NCBI GenBank assembly: GCA_017537965.1
Contig: JAFYJV010000018.1
Coordinates: 310,001 to 374,000 of the forward strand
Length of the DNA: 64,000 nucleotides
Direction of reading: 5' to 3'
Source of the DNA: Bacteroidales bacterium
GTDB taxonomy: Bacteria; Bacteroidota; Bacteroidia; Bacteroidales; F082
Positions 17,761-27,963 of the stretch are shown here, piece after piece. Below the pieces are notes generated by a model. That model searched no databases. It saw only the letters and a program-made list of their open reading frames with translations, and was not told the origin of the DNA. Positions within the stretch are counted from its first letter, which is position 1. Every line of letters starts with the position of its first letter. The position numbers and the translations under genes were made by a program.

Positions 17761-20709
17761 ATGAAGAAAAGATTTTTACCTTTCAGTTTACTTTTGGTAA
17801 CCATGATCTTAGGCCAGTCTGTCATGGCTGACCAGGGTGGACATTATGTACCACGTGTAAAAGAAACCGCCACGGTTGAAGCAATGATGAGTGTGATGCG
17901 CGCCAATCAACACACTGGGTTGATCGATCCAGCCTGGATGATTGAAGCTTCCCGTCAGGCATCTGCCAGCACCACCAGAGACGAAAACGACATTTATTGG
18001 GTGTCAATGGGTCCGGTGAACATGGGCGGCAGAACCACTTCGGTCCTTTACAACAATCAGAACCAGAATGAAGTTTACATCGGTTCCATGGGAGGCGGTG
18101 TGTTCTATTCTTGGAACAAGGGTATCACATGGCATCAAGTTGGTGATAACCTCATGGTCAGCTGCATGGCTCAGGCTGAGGATGGCACCATCTATGTCGG
18201 CACAGGTGACGGCGTTTCGGCTGTTGACTATAACGGCTTGAGCGACTTGTCATACGGCAACAGTTTTATCGGTTCTGGCCTCTACATGATTCAGAACAAG
18301 GAAATGAGACCTGTGAAGAGCACGCTTCCCACGACTATGAACGAAACCACTGAATGGAGTTTCATCAATGATGTGGCTGTTGATGGGAACAAGATCATTG
18401 TTGCTACGGATAATGGCTTGAGATATATCACGGCTGACCAGATCGGCAATGAAGACGCTGTTTGGAATTACGCTAAGGTTGATGGCGAGGACCTCACTGG
18501 TTTTGTCTATGAAGTGAAGGTGGCTTCCGATCATACTGTGGTTGCCTCTGTTGACGGTGCCCTTTATATTGGCACGCTGGATCAGATGGTTTGCCGTTCC
18601 GACGCTACGGGCCATTTGAACGAGGATAATGTTTACGATACGATCGTAAACGCTGGTGCGTTGATGGATATCGCCATCGCTCCTTCGGATCCCAACGTGA
18701 TCTATGCCGCTGCCATTCATACAACGGGCAACCATACCAGGATTTATGTCACCGAGGACAAAGGTGCTACCTGGAGAATTGCTCTTCCCAATGTGAACAC
18801 TACCAACGGCCATCAGCTTTATGAAACCAGAGGCTTGTTCAACCATGGCTTGGTTGTCTCTCCCGACAATGTTGATTGCGTGTATGTCTTGGGTTATAAC
18901 CTTTGGCGTCTTGACAGGTCAACCACCGATCCCAACGGCTTCTATCTGGCCACCCAACTCTCTGACGGCAACAATGACAACATTTTCTACAACACCTATC
19001 TCCACGCTGGTATTAACGCCATGGCGTTCGATCCCAGAAATGCCGGCAGCGCTTATGTGGCTACCGATGGTGGTATCTTCAAGGCTCAGGCAGATCCTGC
19101 TTCATTGTATTTGACCTATGCCAACTGCAATAGAGGATACACGTCCGCTCGCTGTTTCAATGTGGCTCCCACCAAAGTCATCACCAGCGTCGTCGCCGGT
19201 TTGATGGATCACGGCCCGATCTACGTTGAAGGCCTTGAAAACACGAACCATACAGGGACTGCTGTTCCGCTGTATCCTGCCAACTCGCCTTCTGTGTATG
19301 GTAACTTTGACGACTCCTATCATGGAGGTCCTTGCGCTGTTTCTACCATCAATCCAGAGGCTTTCTTCCTGGTGACCAGAGACGGCTCCATCCAACGTAC
19401 TGAGACAGCAGGTGTGGACTATGACGCATCGAACTTCTTGGCTAATCAATCGTTCTCCTTCTCTGGCTATCGTATGCCGATCGCCTTGTGGGAAAGCTGC
19501 GAGTATGAAAACAGCGTCGATTCTGTCCAATTCAAGTGCAAAAAGGATCAGTCTGCAGGTGATGTCGTGAAGTGCTTCAGCAATAATTCACGTTTCCCGT
19601 TTGACTTCACTGTTCCTTACGATATGCATTACAATGCAGATCATCCTGAATTCAGTGACTCCATCATGGTGAAAGACCCGATCGCGACCAAGTTCTATGT
19701 CGCTGACGGCAGTAGTGTTTACTACACGAGAGATGCTTTGCTCTTTGGCAAGGGCTCCGCTTGGTTCAAACTGGCTACTACCGGTGGCGTTTCTTCTTGC
19801 ATCACGGTCAGCCCCGATGGCGATGTCGTGTTGGTGGGTACCAGAAATGGCCGTCTCATCCGCATTACCAATATGTTGGCTGCTGTTGACTCTGCCACTT
19901 GTGTCCCGACCTCGGAAGACTTCGCTCCCGTCGTCTCAGTCTTTGAGTTGCCTGTCAATGGACAATGCGTGACAAGTGTCTCCATGTCCAAGGATAACAA
20001 GAAGGCGATCATCACCTTAGGCAACTATGGCAACGATAATTATGTGCTGTATTGCAAGAACATGTTAGATGAGAATCCCGAATTCCTCGAGAAGCAGAAC
20101 AACCTTCCGAAGATGCCCGTGTATGCTAGTGTGATTGACATCACTACCGGTGACATCCTTTTGGGTACCGAGCATGGTGTTTATAGAACCACCAACATCA
20201 ACGCCACTCCCACCTGGTCACTTGTTGACACTCACATGGGTGATGTGCCGGTTATGGAGTTGAAGCAGCAGACCATGTATTTTGAAACGCAATATGTCCC
20301 GATGATCATGGACACGATCGTTGTTTATGAGCCCTATCCGGGTGTAAACAACCAGGGTGTCATTTATGCTGCCACTTATGGTAGGGGCTTGTTCCGTTGC
20401 GATGCCTATCGTCTGAACAGTGGTAATAATGTTCCTGAGGTTCCGGCTGTTGCCGCCAAGACAGTTGAAATGTATCCGAACCCTGTTCGCGATGCTGCCA
20501 AGCTCAGCTTTGATCTGAGCCAGAGAGCAACGGTCTCATATCAGGTGTTTGACATGACCGGACGTTTGGTCAAAGTTGAGCAGCTGGGCAACTTTGCCGA
20601 GGGCAACCATGAGGTCTCGGTCTCCATGGAAGGCTTGGCCTCTGGCAGCTACCTCCTCCGCCTCGAAGCAGGCGCGAATACTTCCAGTGTGAAGTTCATG
20701 GTGTACTGA
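17761..20709 (+). CDS. Large secreted protein with beta-propeller-like repeats and T9SS type A sorting domain
   Basis: A 982-residue exported protein. The signal peptide covers residues 1-23 (ending VMA). The body (about 75-890) repeatedly shows short beta-propeller elements of the sortilin/BNR type, such as Y-I-G-S-M-G-G-G-V-F, I-Y-V-G-T-G-D-G, T-E-D-K-G-A-T-W and V-G-T-R-N-G-R-L. The last 85 residues form a Por secretion-system sorting domain, with M-Y-P-N-P-V at its start and a Y-L-L-R-L-E strand before the end. T9SS exports such proteins across the outer membrane and usually anchors them to lipopolysaccharide. No catalytic motif was recognised. It has its own promoter and is flanked by terminators. 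Confidence 0.85.
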   Translation: MKKRFLPFSLLLVTMILGQSVMADQGGHYVPRVKETATVEAMMSVMRANQHTGLIDPAWMIEASRQASASTTRDENDIYWVSMGPVNMGGRTTSVLYNNQNQNEVYIGSMGGGVFYSWNKGITWHQVGDNLMVSCMAQAEDGTIYVGTGDGVSAVDYNGLSDLSYGNSFIGSGLYMIQNKEMRPVKSTLPTTMNETTEWSFINDVAVDGNKIIVATDNGLRYITADQIGNEDAVWNYAKVDGEDLTGFVYEVKVASDHTVVASVDGALYIGTLDQMVCRSDATGHLNEDNVYDTIVNAGALMDIAIAPSDPNVIYAAAIHTTGNHTRIYVTEDKGATWRIALPNVNTTNGHQLYETRGLFNHGLVVSPDNVDCVYVLGYNLWRLDRSTTDPNGFYLATQLSDGNNDNIFYNTYLHAGINAMAFDPRNAGSAYVATDGGIFKAQADPASLYLTYANCNRGYTSARCFNVAPTKVITSVVAGLMDHGPIYVEGLENTNHTGTAVPLYPANSPSVYGNFDDSYHGGPCAVSTINPEAFFLVTRDGSIQRTETAGVDYDASNFLANQSFSFSGYRMPIALWESCEYENSVDSVQFKCKKDQSAGDVVKCFSNNSRFPFDFTVPYDMHYNADHPEFSDSIMVKDPIATKFYVADGSSVYYTRDALLFGKGSAWFKLATTGGVSSCITVSPDGDVVLVGTRNGRLIRITNMLAAVDSATCVPTSEDFAPVVSVFELPVNGQCVTSVSMSKDNKKAIITLGNYGNDNYVLYCKNMLDENPEFLEKQNNLPKMPVYASVIDITTGDILLGTEHGVYRTTNINATPTWSLVDTHMGDVPVMELKQQTMYFETQYVPMIMDTIVVYEPYPGVNNQGVIYAATYGRGLFRCDAYRLNSGNNVPEVPAVAAKTVEMYPNPVRDAAKLSFDLSQRATVSYQVFDMTGRLVKVEQLGNFAEGNHEVSVSMEGLASGSYLLRLEAGANTSSVKFMVY

Positions 20710-20736
20710 TCACAGGAGTAATTGATTAAACATGAA

Positions 20737-20774
20737 TCGGGGCGGCCAGCGGCCGCCCCGACTTCATTTTATTG
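20737..20774. terminator. GC-rich hairpin terminator, probably bidirectional
   Basis: An 11-base perfect stem (TCGGGGCGGCC with its complement, loop AGC) is followed on the plus strand by CTTCATTTTATT. It separates the T9SS gene from a convergent gene pair and could serve both directions. Confidence 0.75.
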
Positions 20775-20789
20775 ATCCGCAAAAGACGT

Positions 20790-21572
20790 TTACTTGTTGA
20801 ACCGAGACCCCCAGCGATAGGCGAGATAAAGGGTCGCGAGGAGGCGCTCAGGCGGGTTTTCGGCCATCATCGGAAGGCCTTGGGGATAGAACTCGCCTAC
20901 GACACCCACCTCAACAGCCTGCATATTAGCCCTGCTGGCACCAATCTCAAAACACATTCCGAGTTTGGCATGGACGCCGGGACGGAATTTGATCTCGTCG
21001 ATTCCATATTTGAGAGGCGCTTTTCCAAGAATCTCCACCCATTGCGACTGGTCCTCGTCGAAAGTATGGCTCTCGACCACCAGGCTGTAAGTCCCGTTGG
21101 ACTCTGGCTGTACGACGCTGACCGTGTAATAATAGGGCTTCAGCAAGGCAAGGGAAGCTCCGCATTCATATACCCATCGCAACTCAACACCGCCCCAATA
21201 GGGCTTGCCATAGATCCGCCTTTCGGCGCCATATCCTACGCGTAAGGCCAATACGTCGTTCAACTTGCCATAGACGAAGGATGATGCACTGAATAGCGAG
21301 GCGTTGATGATTCTGATTTGTTTTAGGGATCGAAGATAGGAGATCTCGAAATCCCAAGTGGTCACCTTTTCCGTGCTCCTGATCTTTCCAAGCTTGAAAC
21401 CGGCTCCGAGACCTCGTGTGTGAAGGGTGACGTCAAGGGCGTTCTCGTGATGGTATAAGATTCGTTCCTCTATTGGCTTGTCCTGATCTGATCCAATAGA
21501 GATCTCCTGCGCCTCGAGGATAACTGGCGCCAGGGCAAAGGTGATCGCGATGAAGAGACGACAGGGTTTCAA
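20790..21572 (-). CDS. Conserved exported protein, probable outer-membrane barrel
   Basis: A 260-residue protein of unrecognised family with a signal peptide (MKPCRLFIAITFALAPVILEAQ). The mature part has amphipathic beta-strands throughout and a final strand L-Y-L-A-Y-R-W-G-S-R-F, which suggests a small outer-membrane barrel. No ATG fits: the frame starts at a TTG (21572) whose last bases form the TGA stop of the small lipoprotein upstream (TTGA overlap). That start keeps the signal peptide intact and implies translational coupling. Confidence 0.7.
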   Translation of the reverse strand: MKPCRLFIAITFALAPVILEAQEISIGSDQDKPIEERILYHHENALDVTLHTRGLGAGFKLGKIRSTEKVTTWDFEISYLRSLKQIRIINASLFSASSFVYGKLNDVLALRVGYGAERRIYGKPYWGGVELRWVYECGASLALLKPYYYTVSVVQPESNGTYSLVVESHTFDEDQSQWVEILGKAPLKYGIDEIKFRPGVHAKLGMCFEIGASRANMQAVEVGVVGEFYPQGLPMMAENPPERLLATLYLAYRWGSRFNK

Positions 21573-21706
21573 TAGCGTGTCTCAATTTGATACTTGCTGG
21601 TCTCACCGTATGCTGGGCATGTGCCGGAAGACCTGCATGATGAAATGAGTCCGGCAACGAATGTTACGAGCAGAGCGATGACGATGATCTTGGCGATTTT
21701 TTTCAT
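21569..21706 (-). CDS. Small lipoprotein (45 residues)
   Basis: A short frame that begins MKKIAKIIVIALLVTFVAG and has a lipobox-like I-S-S-C, so Cys24 would be acylated, leaving a mature peptide of about 22 residues (R-S-S-G-T-C-P-A-Y-G...). Two features support it as a real gene: a textbook lipoprotein signal, and a stop codon that overlaps the TTG start of the downstream envelope gene. Small lipoproteins with a C-P-A-Y motif occur beside envelope genes in Bacteroidota, from memory; the function is unknown. It is absent from ORF lists that use a 60-residue cutoff. Confidence 0.75.
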   Translation of the reverse strand: MKKIAKIIVIALLVTFVAGLISSCRSSGTCPAYGETSKYQIETRY

Positions 21707-21756
21707 TTTTATGAGATTTGACTTGCAAAATAACGGAATTTTACGGAAATTATTTC

Positions 21757-21764
21757 CATCTTTG
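21757..21764 (+). promoter_or_regulatory. Possible -7 box of ung
   Basis: CATCTTTG differs from TAnnTTTG at one base and lies 26 bases before the ung ATG. Confidence 0.35.
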
Positions 21765-21789
21765 CAAAGATTTTTGCAAATGCTGTGAC

Positions 21790-22467
21790 ATGGAAGTTAG
21801 AAAACCTGATATTGACGAAAGCTGGTACCGTGTGCTGAAGCCTCAATTCGAGGCCCCTTACTTCTCGGCATTGAAATCCTTTTTGGTCGATGAGAAGCGG
21901 AAATATGCCGTCTATCCTCCTGGTCCATTGATTTTCAACGCCTTCAACCTGACGCCTTTCGACCGTGTGAAGGTGGTGATCTTGGGTCAGGATCCCTATC
22001 ATGGTCCGGGGCAGGCGCATGGTCTCTCCTTCTCCGTTCCCGCTGGGGTGCCGTTTCCGCCCAGCCTACAGAATATTTTCAAGGAGTTGCATAGCGACCT
22101 CGGCATCCCGATGGCTCACACGGGAAATCTGGAACCTTGGGCGAGACAAGGCGTGCTGTTGTTGAATGCCTCGCTGACGGTGCGTGCCGGTCAGGCAGCT
22201 TCCCACTCGCGTCATGGATGGGAACAGTTCACGGATGCAGCCATCAGGGCCTTGTCGGAGCAGCGCGAGCATCTGGTCTTCCTCCTTTGGGGCAACTACG
22301 CCATCGCGAAGCAAGTCCTCATTGACTCGTCGAAACACTTGATCTTGAAGACCGTGCATCCCTCACCGTTGTCGGCTAGCCGTGGCTTCTTCGGGTGTCA
22401 TCATTTCTCACAGACCAACAATTATTTAATGCAAAATGGAATAGAACCAATTGATTGGAGACTATGA
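21790..22467 (+). CDS. ung: Uracil-DNA glycosylase, family 1
   Basis: Excises uracil from DNA to start base-excision repair. The 225-residue protein has the catalytic [16 protein letters not shown] motif near residues 65-80 (catalytic Asp in QDPYH) and the H-P-S-P-L-S-A DNA-intercalation loop near 195. The ATG at 21790, giving [12 protein letters not shown], is chosen because the upstream extension to 21718 covers probable promoter DNA. Its stop overlaps the rdgB start (ATGA). Confidence 0.95.
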   Translation: MEVRKPDIDESWYRVLKPQFEAPYFSALKSFLVDEKRKYAVYPPGPLIFNAFNLTPFDRVKVVILGQDPYHGPGQAHGLSFSVPAGVPFPPSLQNIFKELHSDLGIPMAHTGNLEPWARQGVLLLNASLTVRAGQAASHSRHGWEQFTDAAIRALSEQREHLVFLLWGNYAIAKQVLIDSSKHLILKTVHPSPLSASRGFFGCHHFSQTNNYLMQNGIEPIDWRL

Positions 22468-23048
22468 AACGAATCGTCTTTGCCACGAATAATAAGAATA
22501 AGCTTCGCGAGATGCGCGAAATCATGGATGGCCTCTACGAGGTCTTAAGCCTTGATGACATTGGTTGTCACGAGGAGATCGTCGAGGATGCCGAAACGCT
22601 TGAAGGCAACGCCAAGATCAAGGCCGACTTTGTTACGAGCCGTTTCGGGATGGACTGCTTTGCCGACGACACTGGCTTGGAGGTGGATGCACTGGGGGGT
22701 GCTCCGGGCGTGTATTCGGCTCGTTATGCCGGAGAGCATTGCAGCTATCAGGACAATGTCAAAAAACTATTGGCGGCGATGCTAGGGAATGAAAACAGGA
22801 AGGCCGCCTTCCGTACGGTGATCGCCTTGAATCTGAATGGCGATTCGCATTGTTTCGAAGGCCGTTGTGATGGACGGATCACAGAGGAGCAGCATGGCAC
22901 CGATGGCTTTGGCTATGACCCGATCTTTCAGCCGGATGGCTTCGACCAAACCTTTGCAGAGATGACTCACGAACAGAAAAATGCCATCAGCCATCGTGGA
23001 AGAGCGACGGAGAAACTCATTGAATTCTTGAAACAAAATCTACTATAA
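22464..23048 (+). CDS. rdgB: Non-canonical purine NTP pyrophosphatase (RdgB/HAM1)
   Basis: Hydrolyses dITP, ITP and XTP to monophosphates, keeping deaminated purines out of nucleic acids. The 194-residue protein opens [17 protein letters not shown], with the T-N-N-x-x-K substrate motif, and carries [10 protein letters not shown] and [10 protein letters not shown] near residues 68-88. The ATG overlaps the ung stop, pairing two functions that guard against deaminated bases. It is followed after 12 bases by the patatin gene. Confidence 0.95.
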   Translation: MKRIVFATNNKNKLREMREIMDGLYEVLSLDDIGCHEEIVEDAETLEGNAKIKADFVTSRFGMDCFADDTGLEVDALGGAPGVYSARYAGEHCSYQDNVKKLLAAMLGNENRKAAFRTVIALNLNGDSHCFEGRCDGRITEEQHGTDGFGYDPIFQPDGFDQTFAEMTHEQKNAISHRGRATEKLIEFLKQNLL

Positions 23049-23060
23049 AAAATTGATATT

Positions 23061-25331
23061 TTGAAACGTATTCTCTTTTTAATGATTGTGTCGTTGCTTG
23101 TGGTGACGGCACAGGCTCAGCGGCAAGTGGATATACCCTCGCCGCGTCCCAAAGTGGGTGTAGTATTAGGTGGCGGCGGCGCCAAAGGCGCCGCCCATAT
23201 CGGGGTGCTTAAATACCTTGAAGAAATAGGTATCCCCATCGACTATGTGGCAGGCACCAGTATGGGCTCCATCATGGCCGGACTCTATGCCATGGGTTAT
23301 ACTCCCGATGAGTTGGCAAAGCTCATCGCCAATGTGAACTGGAGCGAATACATCGGCAACCAAATTGACCGTAACGTGATGTCATACGAGATGCGAAAAC
23401 GCCGTACAACCACTGTGCTGAACGTTCCTTTCAGCTTGGAGAGTCTGATGCATAAGGAATTAAATGGGAGCCTAATGAACGAGTTGCCAAGTGCATACGT
23501 CAATAACAGCTCGCTCATCAACCTTTTCAACAACTTATGTATCGGTTATCAAGAGGACATGGATTTCAACGACCTACCTATCCCGTTTGCCTGTGTCGCC
23601 ACCGATCTGGTCACAGGCGATGAAGTGGTGCTCCGTAGCGGCAATGTCCCTACCGCCATTCGTGCCAGCATGGCCATACCCGGCGTATTTGCACCTGTAG
23701 TGATTGACGACATGGTGCTTGTGGACGGAGGTCTCGTAAACAACTTTCCTGCCGACGTGTTAAAGGCGATGGGCGCAGACATCATCATAGGCGTGGAGAT
23801 TACCAAAGACAAACAATTCACAGCCAACGATCTGAAGTCGTTGCCTCAGTTGATGGGGCGTCTGCTGACCAACACGACCAGCGCCAAAAGAACCGAGAAC
23901 CGTAGCTTGTGCGATATCTACATTGTGCCCGATGTCTCGGGTTACGGGATGCTCAGTTTCACCCCTAGCGCCATTGACACGCTTGTGAACCGTGGCTATC
24001 GGAAGTCGCAGGAATACGAAAACCAGCTGCTTGCCCTTAAGCGTTATGTTGACAAAGAAGCGGGATATCCTGTCGAGAAGACGCTCAACGCGCCGAGAGC
24101 GAAGAACTTCGAGAACGATTCGGTTTTTTTGCGTTCCATCGAAGTGGCTGGGCTTTCCGACCGTCAAAACCGTTGGATGATTCGCAAGGGACGACTGTCG
24201 CCTGGTACGTATTATTCGAAAGATGACATTGAAAGAGCTGTCAACATCTATCGTGGCACAGGAGCTTTCGATGAGATCACCTACACCATCAAGGAGAGTG
24301 ATCCCGCTCATGTCCAAAACAGTGGCATGCTGTCTGATATGTACGACTTGCAAGTCAACATGAAGCCTGCTTCGCCCCATGTGTTTGGCGTGGGACTGCA
24401 TTATGATACCGATGAAGGCACGGGGCTGCTGTTCAATTTGGGATTGAATGAAAAAAAATTCGGTGGCTCGAAGATATATGCCTCAGCCAAACTCAGCTAT
24501 AGTCCTAAAGTCAACTTGACTTATACCTATTCAAGGTCGTCGTTGGCCAACTTTAACCTGTCTTTCGATTACAAGGACGACCATTACAAGTGGTGGGTCT
24601 TGACCGATAAGAGCATGAACATGAGATATTTCCAACGGAAATTGACTGCGTCGATCTCGCAGTTCCATTTGCTCAATCTCAATACTTCGGCGGGTATTTC
24701 GTATGTGGTGACGGGCTATGACCAAACTTCATTGGAGGGCAGCGTTATCGATACGATGATGTTCGGCAAAAGCAAACACTTTGTGCCATACGTCAATGTC
24801 GAGTATGACAATCTTGACGACGCCTATTTTGCCACTCGTGGTTTTTACGCCCGATTCGCTTCCCATCTCTATATGGTTCCGGGACATTTTGACAGGAATG
24901 TTTTCGATTTGTGTTACGCGTTCAAATACTATTATTCGATTGACGAGGAAAACTTCGTAGTCATTCCCCAGATTTACGGACGTTACGCCAAGGACGAGTT
25001 TTATCCTTTCCTGTGGAATTTCTACGGCGGTGAGGTCTATGGCAGGCATTTTGACGAGCAGCTGCCTTTCGTGGGGAGCGATCCTTTGACGTTGACGGGT
25101 TCCAATGTTACTGTGTTGCGTTGCGATTTGAGGTATAATATATACGGAAAGCATTATATCACGGGAACCTACAACATTGCGTGTGACTATAACAGTTTCG
25201 ACTTCAACCAGAGCGGTCTGGGGCTGAAGTATTCCTACAATAGTTTCATCGGTCCCATTTCGTTGACGTTGCAACGGGACGAATTACGGGGAAAAACCAG
25301 TGGATACTTGTCGATAGGGTATTATTTCTAA
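23061..25331 (+). CDS. Patatin-like phospholipase with C-terminal outer-membrane barrel
   Basis: A 756-residue protein. In order: signal peptide (1-20), patatin domain (about 30-300), a POTRA-like segment (about 350-430), and a BamA/surface-antigen type barrel (about 430-756) ending S-I-G-Y-Y-F. The patatin oxyanion loop G-G-G-G-A-K-G is at 37-43, nucleophile G-T-S-M-G at 65-69 (Ser67), and catalytic D-G-G at 222-224. This layout matches type Vd-like autotransported lipases (PlpD class), common in Bacteroidota, and suggests a surface or periplasmic lipid hydrolase. The TTG at 23061 is taken as the start because it keeps the K-R signal N-region; an ATG at 23082 is the alternative. The 3' end overlaps convergent alaS by 4 bases. 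Confidence 0.88.
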   Translation: MKRILFLMIVSLLVVTAQAQRQVDIPSPRPKVGVVLGGGGAKGAAHIGVLKYLEEIGIPIDYVAGTSMGSIMAGLYAMGYTPDELAKLIANVNWSEYIGNQIDRNVMSYEMRKRRTTTVLNVPFSLESLMHKELNGSLMNELPSAYVNNSSLINLFNNLCIGYQEDMDFNDLPIPFACVATDLVTGDEVVLRSGNVPTAIRASMAIPGVFAPVVIDDMVLVDGGLVNNFPADVLKAMGADIIIGVEITKDKQFTANDLKSLPQLMGRLLTNTTSAKRTENRSLCDIYIVPDVSGYGMLSFTPSAIDTLVNRGYRKSQEYENQLLALKRYVDKEAGYPVEKTLNAPRAKNFENDSVFLRSIEVAGLSDRQNRWMIRKGRLSPGTYYSKDDIERAVNIYRGTGAFDEITYTIKESDPAHVQNSGMLSDMYDLQVNMKPASPHVFGVGLHYDTDEGTGLLFNLGLNEKKFGGSKIYASAKLSYSPKVNLTYTYSRSSLANFNLSFDYKDDHYKWWVLTDKSMNMRYFQRKLTASISQFHLLNLNTSAGISYVVTGYDQTSLEGSVIDTMMFGKSKHFVPYVNVEYDNLDDAYFATRGFYARFASHLYMVPGHFDRNVFDLCYAFKYYYSIDEENFVVIPQIYGRYAKDEFYPFLWNFYGGEVYGRHFDEQLPFVGSDPLTLTGSNVTVLRCDLRYNIYGKHYITGTYNIACDYNSFDFNQSGLGLKYSYNSFIGPISLTLQRDELRGKTSGYLSIGYYF

Positions 25332-27937
25332 ACCCTTTCTTTCAGCATTTCCATAGCCTTGGGCAGGCCGTCGGCGTTACGGCCACCTGCCACGCAAAGT
25401 GTGGGCTGTCCACCGCCACCGCCTTGGATCTCCTTGGCCACTTCACGGATGAGTTTGGTGGCGTCAATTCCTTTGGCTTCGACATAGGAGGCAGGCAACA
25501 ACAGGCAGAGTGCGGGTTTCCCGTCGCTGACCGAACCCAGGATGGCGATGGTGGCCTCGTTCATCTGTTTGAGCATCAAGGCGATGTTGCGCAACTGATC
25601 GCCGGTACATTTCAGGGTGTCGGTGACGAGTTGGCAACCCTCATGATCAACGGCTTTCGCAAGGAGTTTTTCAGCGGTGTCCTGGGCTTTTTCTTGCATC
25701 AGGTGTTCCACCTCTTTTTTCAATGCAGAGTTCTGCTCGTTGAGCGAGATCACGCCTTTCACCAAGTCGTTCGACTTGACGGTCTCGCGCAGTTGGCCTA
25801 TGAGGTCGAGCTGTTCGTCGAGGTACTGTTCCACTGCCTCGCCAGTGATGGCTTCGATACGGCGGATTCCTGCTGCAATGGCGCCTTCTGTGACGATCTT
25901 GAAGCTGCCGATGTTACCCGTGGCTGAGGTATGGGTGCCACCGCAGAGTTCCATGGAGTAGTTCTTGTCGAAGACCACTACGCGTACTTTATCGCCGTAT
26001 TTCTCACCGAACAAGGCGGTGGCACCCATGGCCTTGGCTTCCTCTATTGGAATCTCGGCGTAGGTCACGTTAGGGATGTTCTCGCGGATCTTTTGGTTGA
26101 CGATTCTCTCCACCTGTCGGATCTCTTCGGGGGTCATCTTGGCGAAGTGGCTGAAGTCGAAACGCAGCCGCTGGTCGTCCACCATGGATCCTTTCTGCTC
26201 GACATGGGTCCCAAGGACTTGTCTCAAGGCGGCGTGCATGAGGTGGGTGGCGCTGTGGTTGTTGGCGATGCGTTGGCGGCGTTCGGTGTCGATGGCTGCC
26301 GTGAAAGCCGCTTCGGGATTCTGGGGCAGCTGTTCGGTGATATGGATGACCAGGTTGTTTTCCTTGACGGTGTTCACAATCCTGATGGTTTCATTTTCGG
26401 AGGTCAAGGTGCCAGTGTCGCCCACCTGGCCGCCCATCTCGGCGTAGAAGGGCGTGCGGTCGAGAACGAGCTCGAAGTGGGTCTTCTTTTTGGAGACCAC
26501 TTCGCGGAAACGCAGGATGTGGCTCTCACAAAGGGTGTCGTTGTAGCCGACGAAGAGGGTAGGGGCGTCGGTTTCGGTGACAACGACCCAGTCGCCATTG
26601 GCTTTCTCGGCGGCTTTGCGTGAGCGGTTCTTCTGTTCTTCGAGGTTGGCCTTGAAGCCTTCCATATCCACGTTGAGGCCTTTTTCGCCTGCCATCAACT
26701 GGGTGAGGTCGATGGGGAAGCCGTAAGTGTCAAACAGCTCGAAGGCGAAGTTGCCGTCGATGTCCTGATCGGGATGCTGTTCCACATAGCCTTCAAAACG
26801 CTTGATGCCTTGTGCCAAGGTACGCAGGAACGAGGCTTCCTCTTCGCGGATGACTTTGCCGACGAGATCCTGCTGTGCCTTCATCTCGGGGAAGTTGTGC
26901 TCCATCTGTTGCACTAGGATGGGCAACAGCTTGTAAACGAAAGGATCCTCAAAGCCCAAGAACGTGAATCCATAGCGCACAGCGCGACGCAACACACGGC
27001 GGATGACATAGCCGGCTCCGTTGTTGGAGGGCAGTTGTCCGTCGGCAATGGCGAAGCTCACGGCACGCAGGTGGTCGGCGACGACACGCATGGCGACGTC
27101 GGTCTTTTCTGCTTTACCATAGTCGATGCCCGACATCTTGGCGATGGCCTGGATCAGCGGCTGGAACACATCGGTGTCGTAGTTGGAGGTCTTGCCTTGC
27201 AGCACGCGGACGAGACGCTCGAAGCCCATGCCGGTGTCAACGTGTTTGGCGGGCAGTTCCACCAACTGGCCGTTGGCCATGCGGTTGTATTGCATGAAAA
27301 CGAGGTTCCAGATCTCAATCACCTGTGGATCGTCCTTGTTGACGAGGTCGCGGCCTGGGATTTGCTTGCGGGCGGCCTCGTCGCGTAAGTCGATATGGAT
27401 CTCTGAACAAGGGCCGCAGGGACCCGTTTCGCCCATTTCCCAGAAGTTGTCCTTCTTGTTACCGTAGATGATGCGATCTTCGCTGACGTGTTCTTTCCAG
27501 TAGCCGTATGCCTCCATGTCGGCAGGCTGGCCGTCTTTCTCGTCGCCGCCGAACACTGTCACATAGAGCTTGTCCTTGTCGATCTTCACCACCTCGGTCA
27601 AGTACTCCCATGCATAGGCGATGGCTTCTTTCTTGAAATAGTCACCGAACGACCAGTTGCCAAGCATCTCGAACATGGTGTGGTGGTAGGTGTCGTGCCC
27701 CACCTCCTCAAGGTCGTTGTGTTTGCCCGATACACGAAGGCATTTCTGTGTGTCGGCGGCACGGTTCCACTTGGCGGGCTGGTTGCCCAGGAAAATATCC
27801 TTGAACTGGTTCATGCCAGCGTTGGTGAACATGAGGGTAGGGTCGTTTTTGACGACGATGGGTGCGGAAGGCACAATGGCGTGCTCTTTGGAACGGAAGA
27901 AGTCCAAGAAGCTATTTCTGATTTCGTAGGCGTTCAT
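25328..27937 (-). CDS. alaS: Alanine-tRNA ligase
   Basis: Charges tRNA-Ala and edits mis-acylated Ser or Gly. The 869-residue protein has an aminoacylation domain opening MNAYEIRNSFLDFFRSKEH, then a tRNA-recognition region, the editing domain (N-H-S-A-T-H-L-M-H near 555-563 and C-G-G-T-H near 660), and a C-Ala domain with G-G-G-G-G-Q-P near 840. It is full length for the family. A minus-strand TAAATTTG box lies 27 bases upstream, facing the promoter of the M23 gene. Confidence 0.97.
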   Translation of the reverse strand: MNAYEIRNSFLDFFRSKEHAIVPSAPIVVKNDPTLMFTNAGMNQFKDIFLGNQPAKWNRAADTQKCLRVSGKHNDLEEVGHDTYHHTMFEMLGNWSFGDYFKKEAIAYAWEYLTEVVKIDKDKLYVTVFGGDEKDGQPADMEAYGYWKEHVSEDRIIYGNKKDNFWEMGETGPCGPCSEIHIDLRDEAARKQIPGRDLVNKDDPQVIEIWNLVFMQYNRMANGQLVELPAKHVDTGMGFERLVRVLQGKTSNYDTDVFQPLIQAIAKMSGIDYGKAEKTDVAMRVVADHLRAVSFAIADGQLPSNNGAGYVIRRVLRRAVRYGFTFLGFEDPFVYKLLPILVQQMEHNFPEMKAQQDLVGKVIREEEASFLRTLAQGIKRFEGYVEQHPDQDIDGNFAFELFDTYGFPIDLTQLMAGEKGLNVDMEGFKANLEEQKNRSRKAAEKANGDWVVVTETDAPTLFVGYNDTLCESHILRFREVVSKKKTHFELVLDRTPFYAEMGGQVGDTGTLTSENETIRIVNTVKENNLVIHITEQLPQNPEAAFTAAIDTERRQRIANNHSATHLMHAALRQVLGTHVEQKGSMVDDQRLRFDFSHFAKMTPEEIRQVERIVNQKIRENIPNVTYAEIPIEEAKAMGATALFGEKYGDKVRVVVFDKNYSMELCGGTHTSATGNIGSFKIVTEGAIAAGIRRIEAITGEAVEQYLDEQLDLIGQLRETVKSNDLVKGVISLNEQNSALKKEVEHLMQEKAQDTAEKLLAKAVDHEGCQLVTDTLKCTGDQLRNIALMLKQMNEATIAILGSVSDGKPALCLLLPASYVEAKGIDATKLIREVAKEIQGGGGGQPTLCVAGGRNADGLPKAMEMLKERV

Positions 27938-27963
27938 TATAAGTTATTTGCTAAATATGCGTG

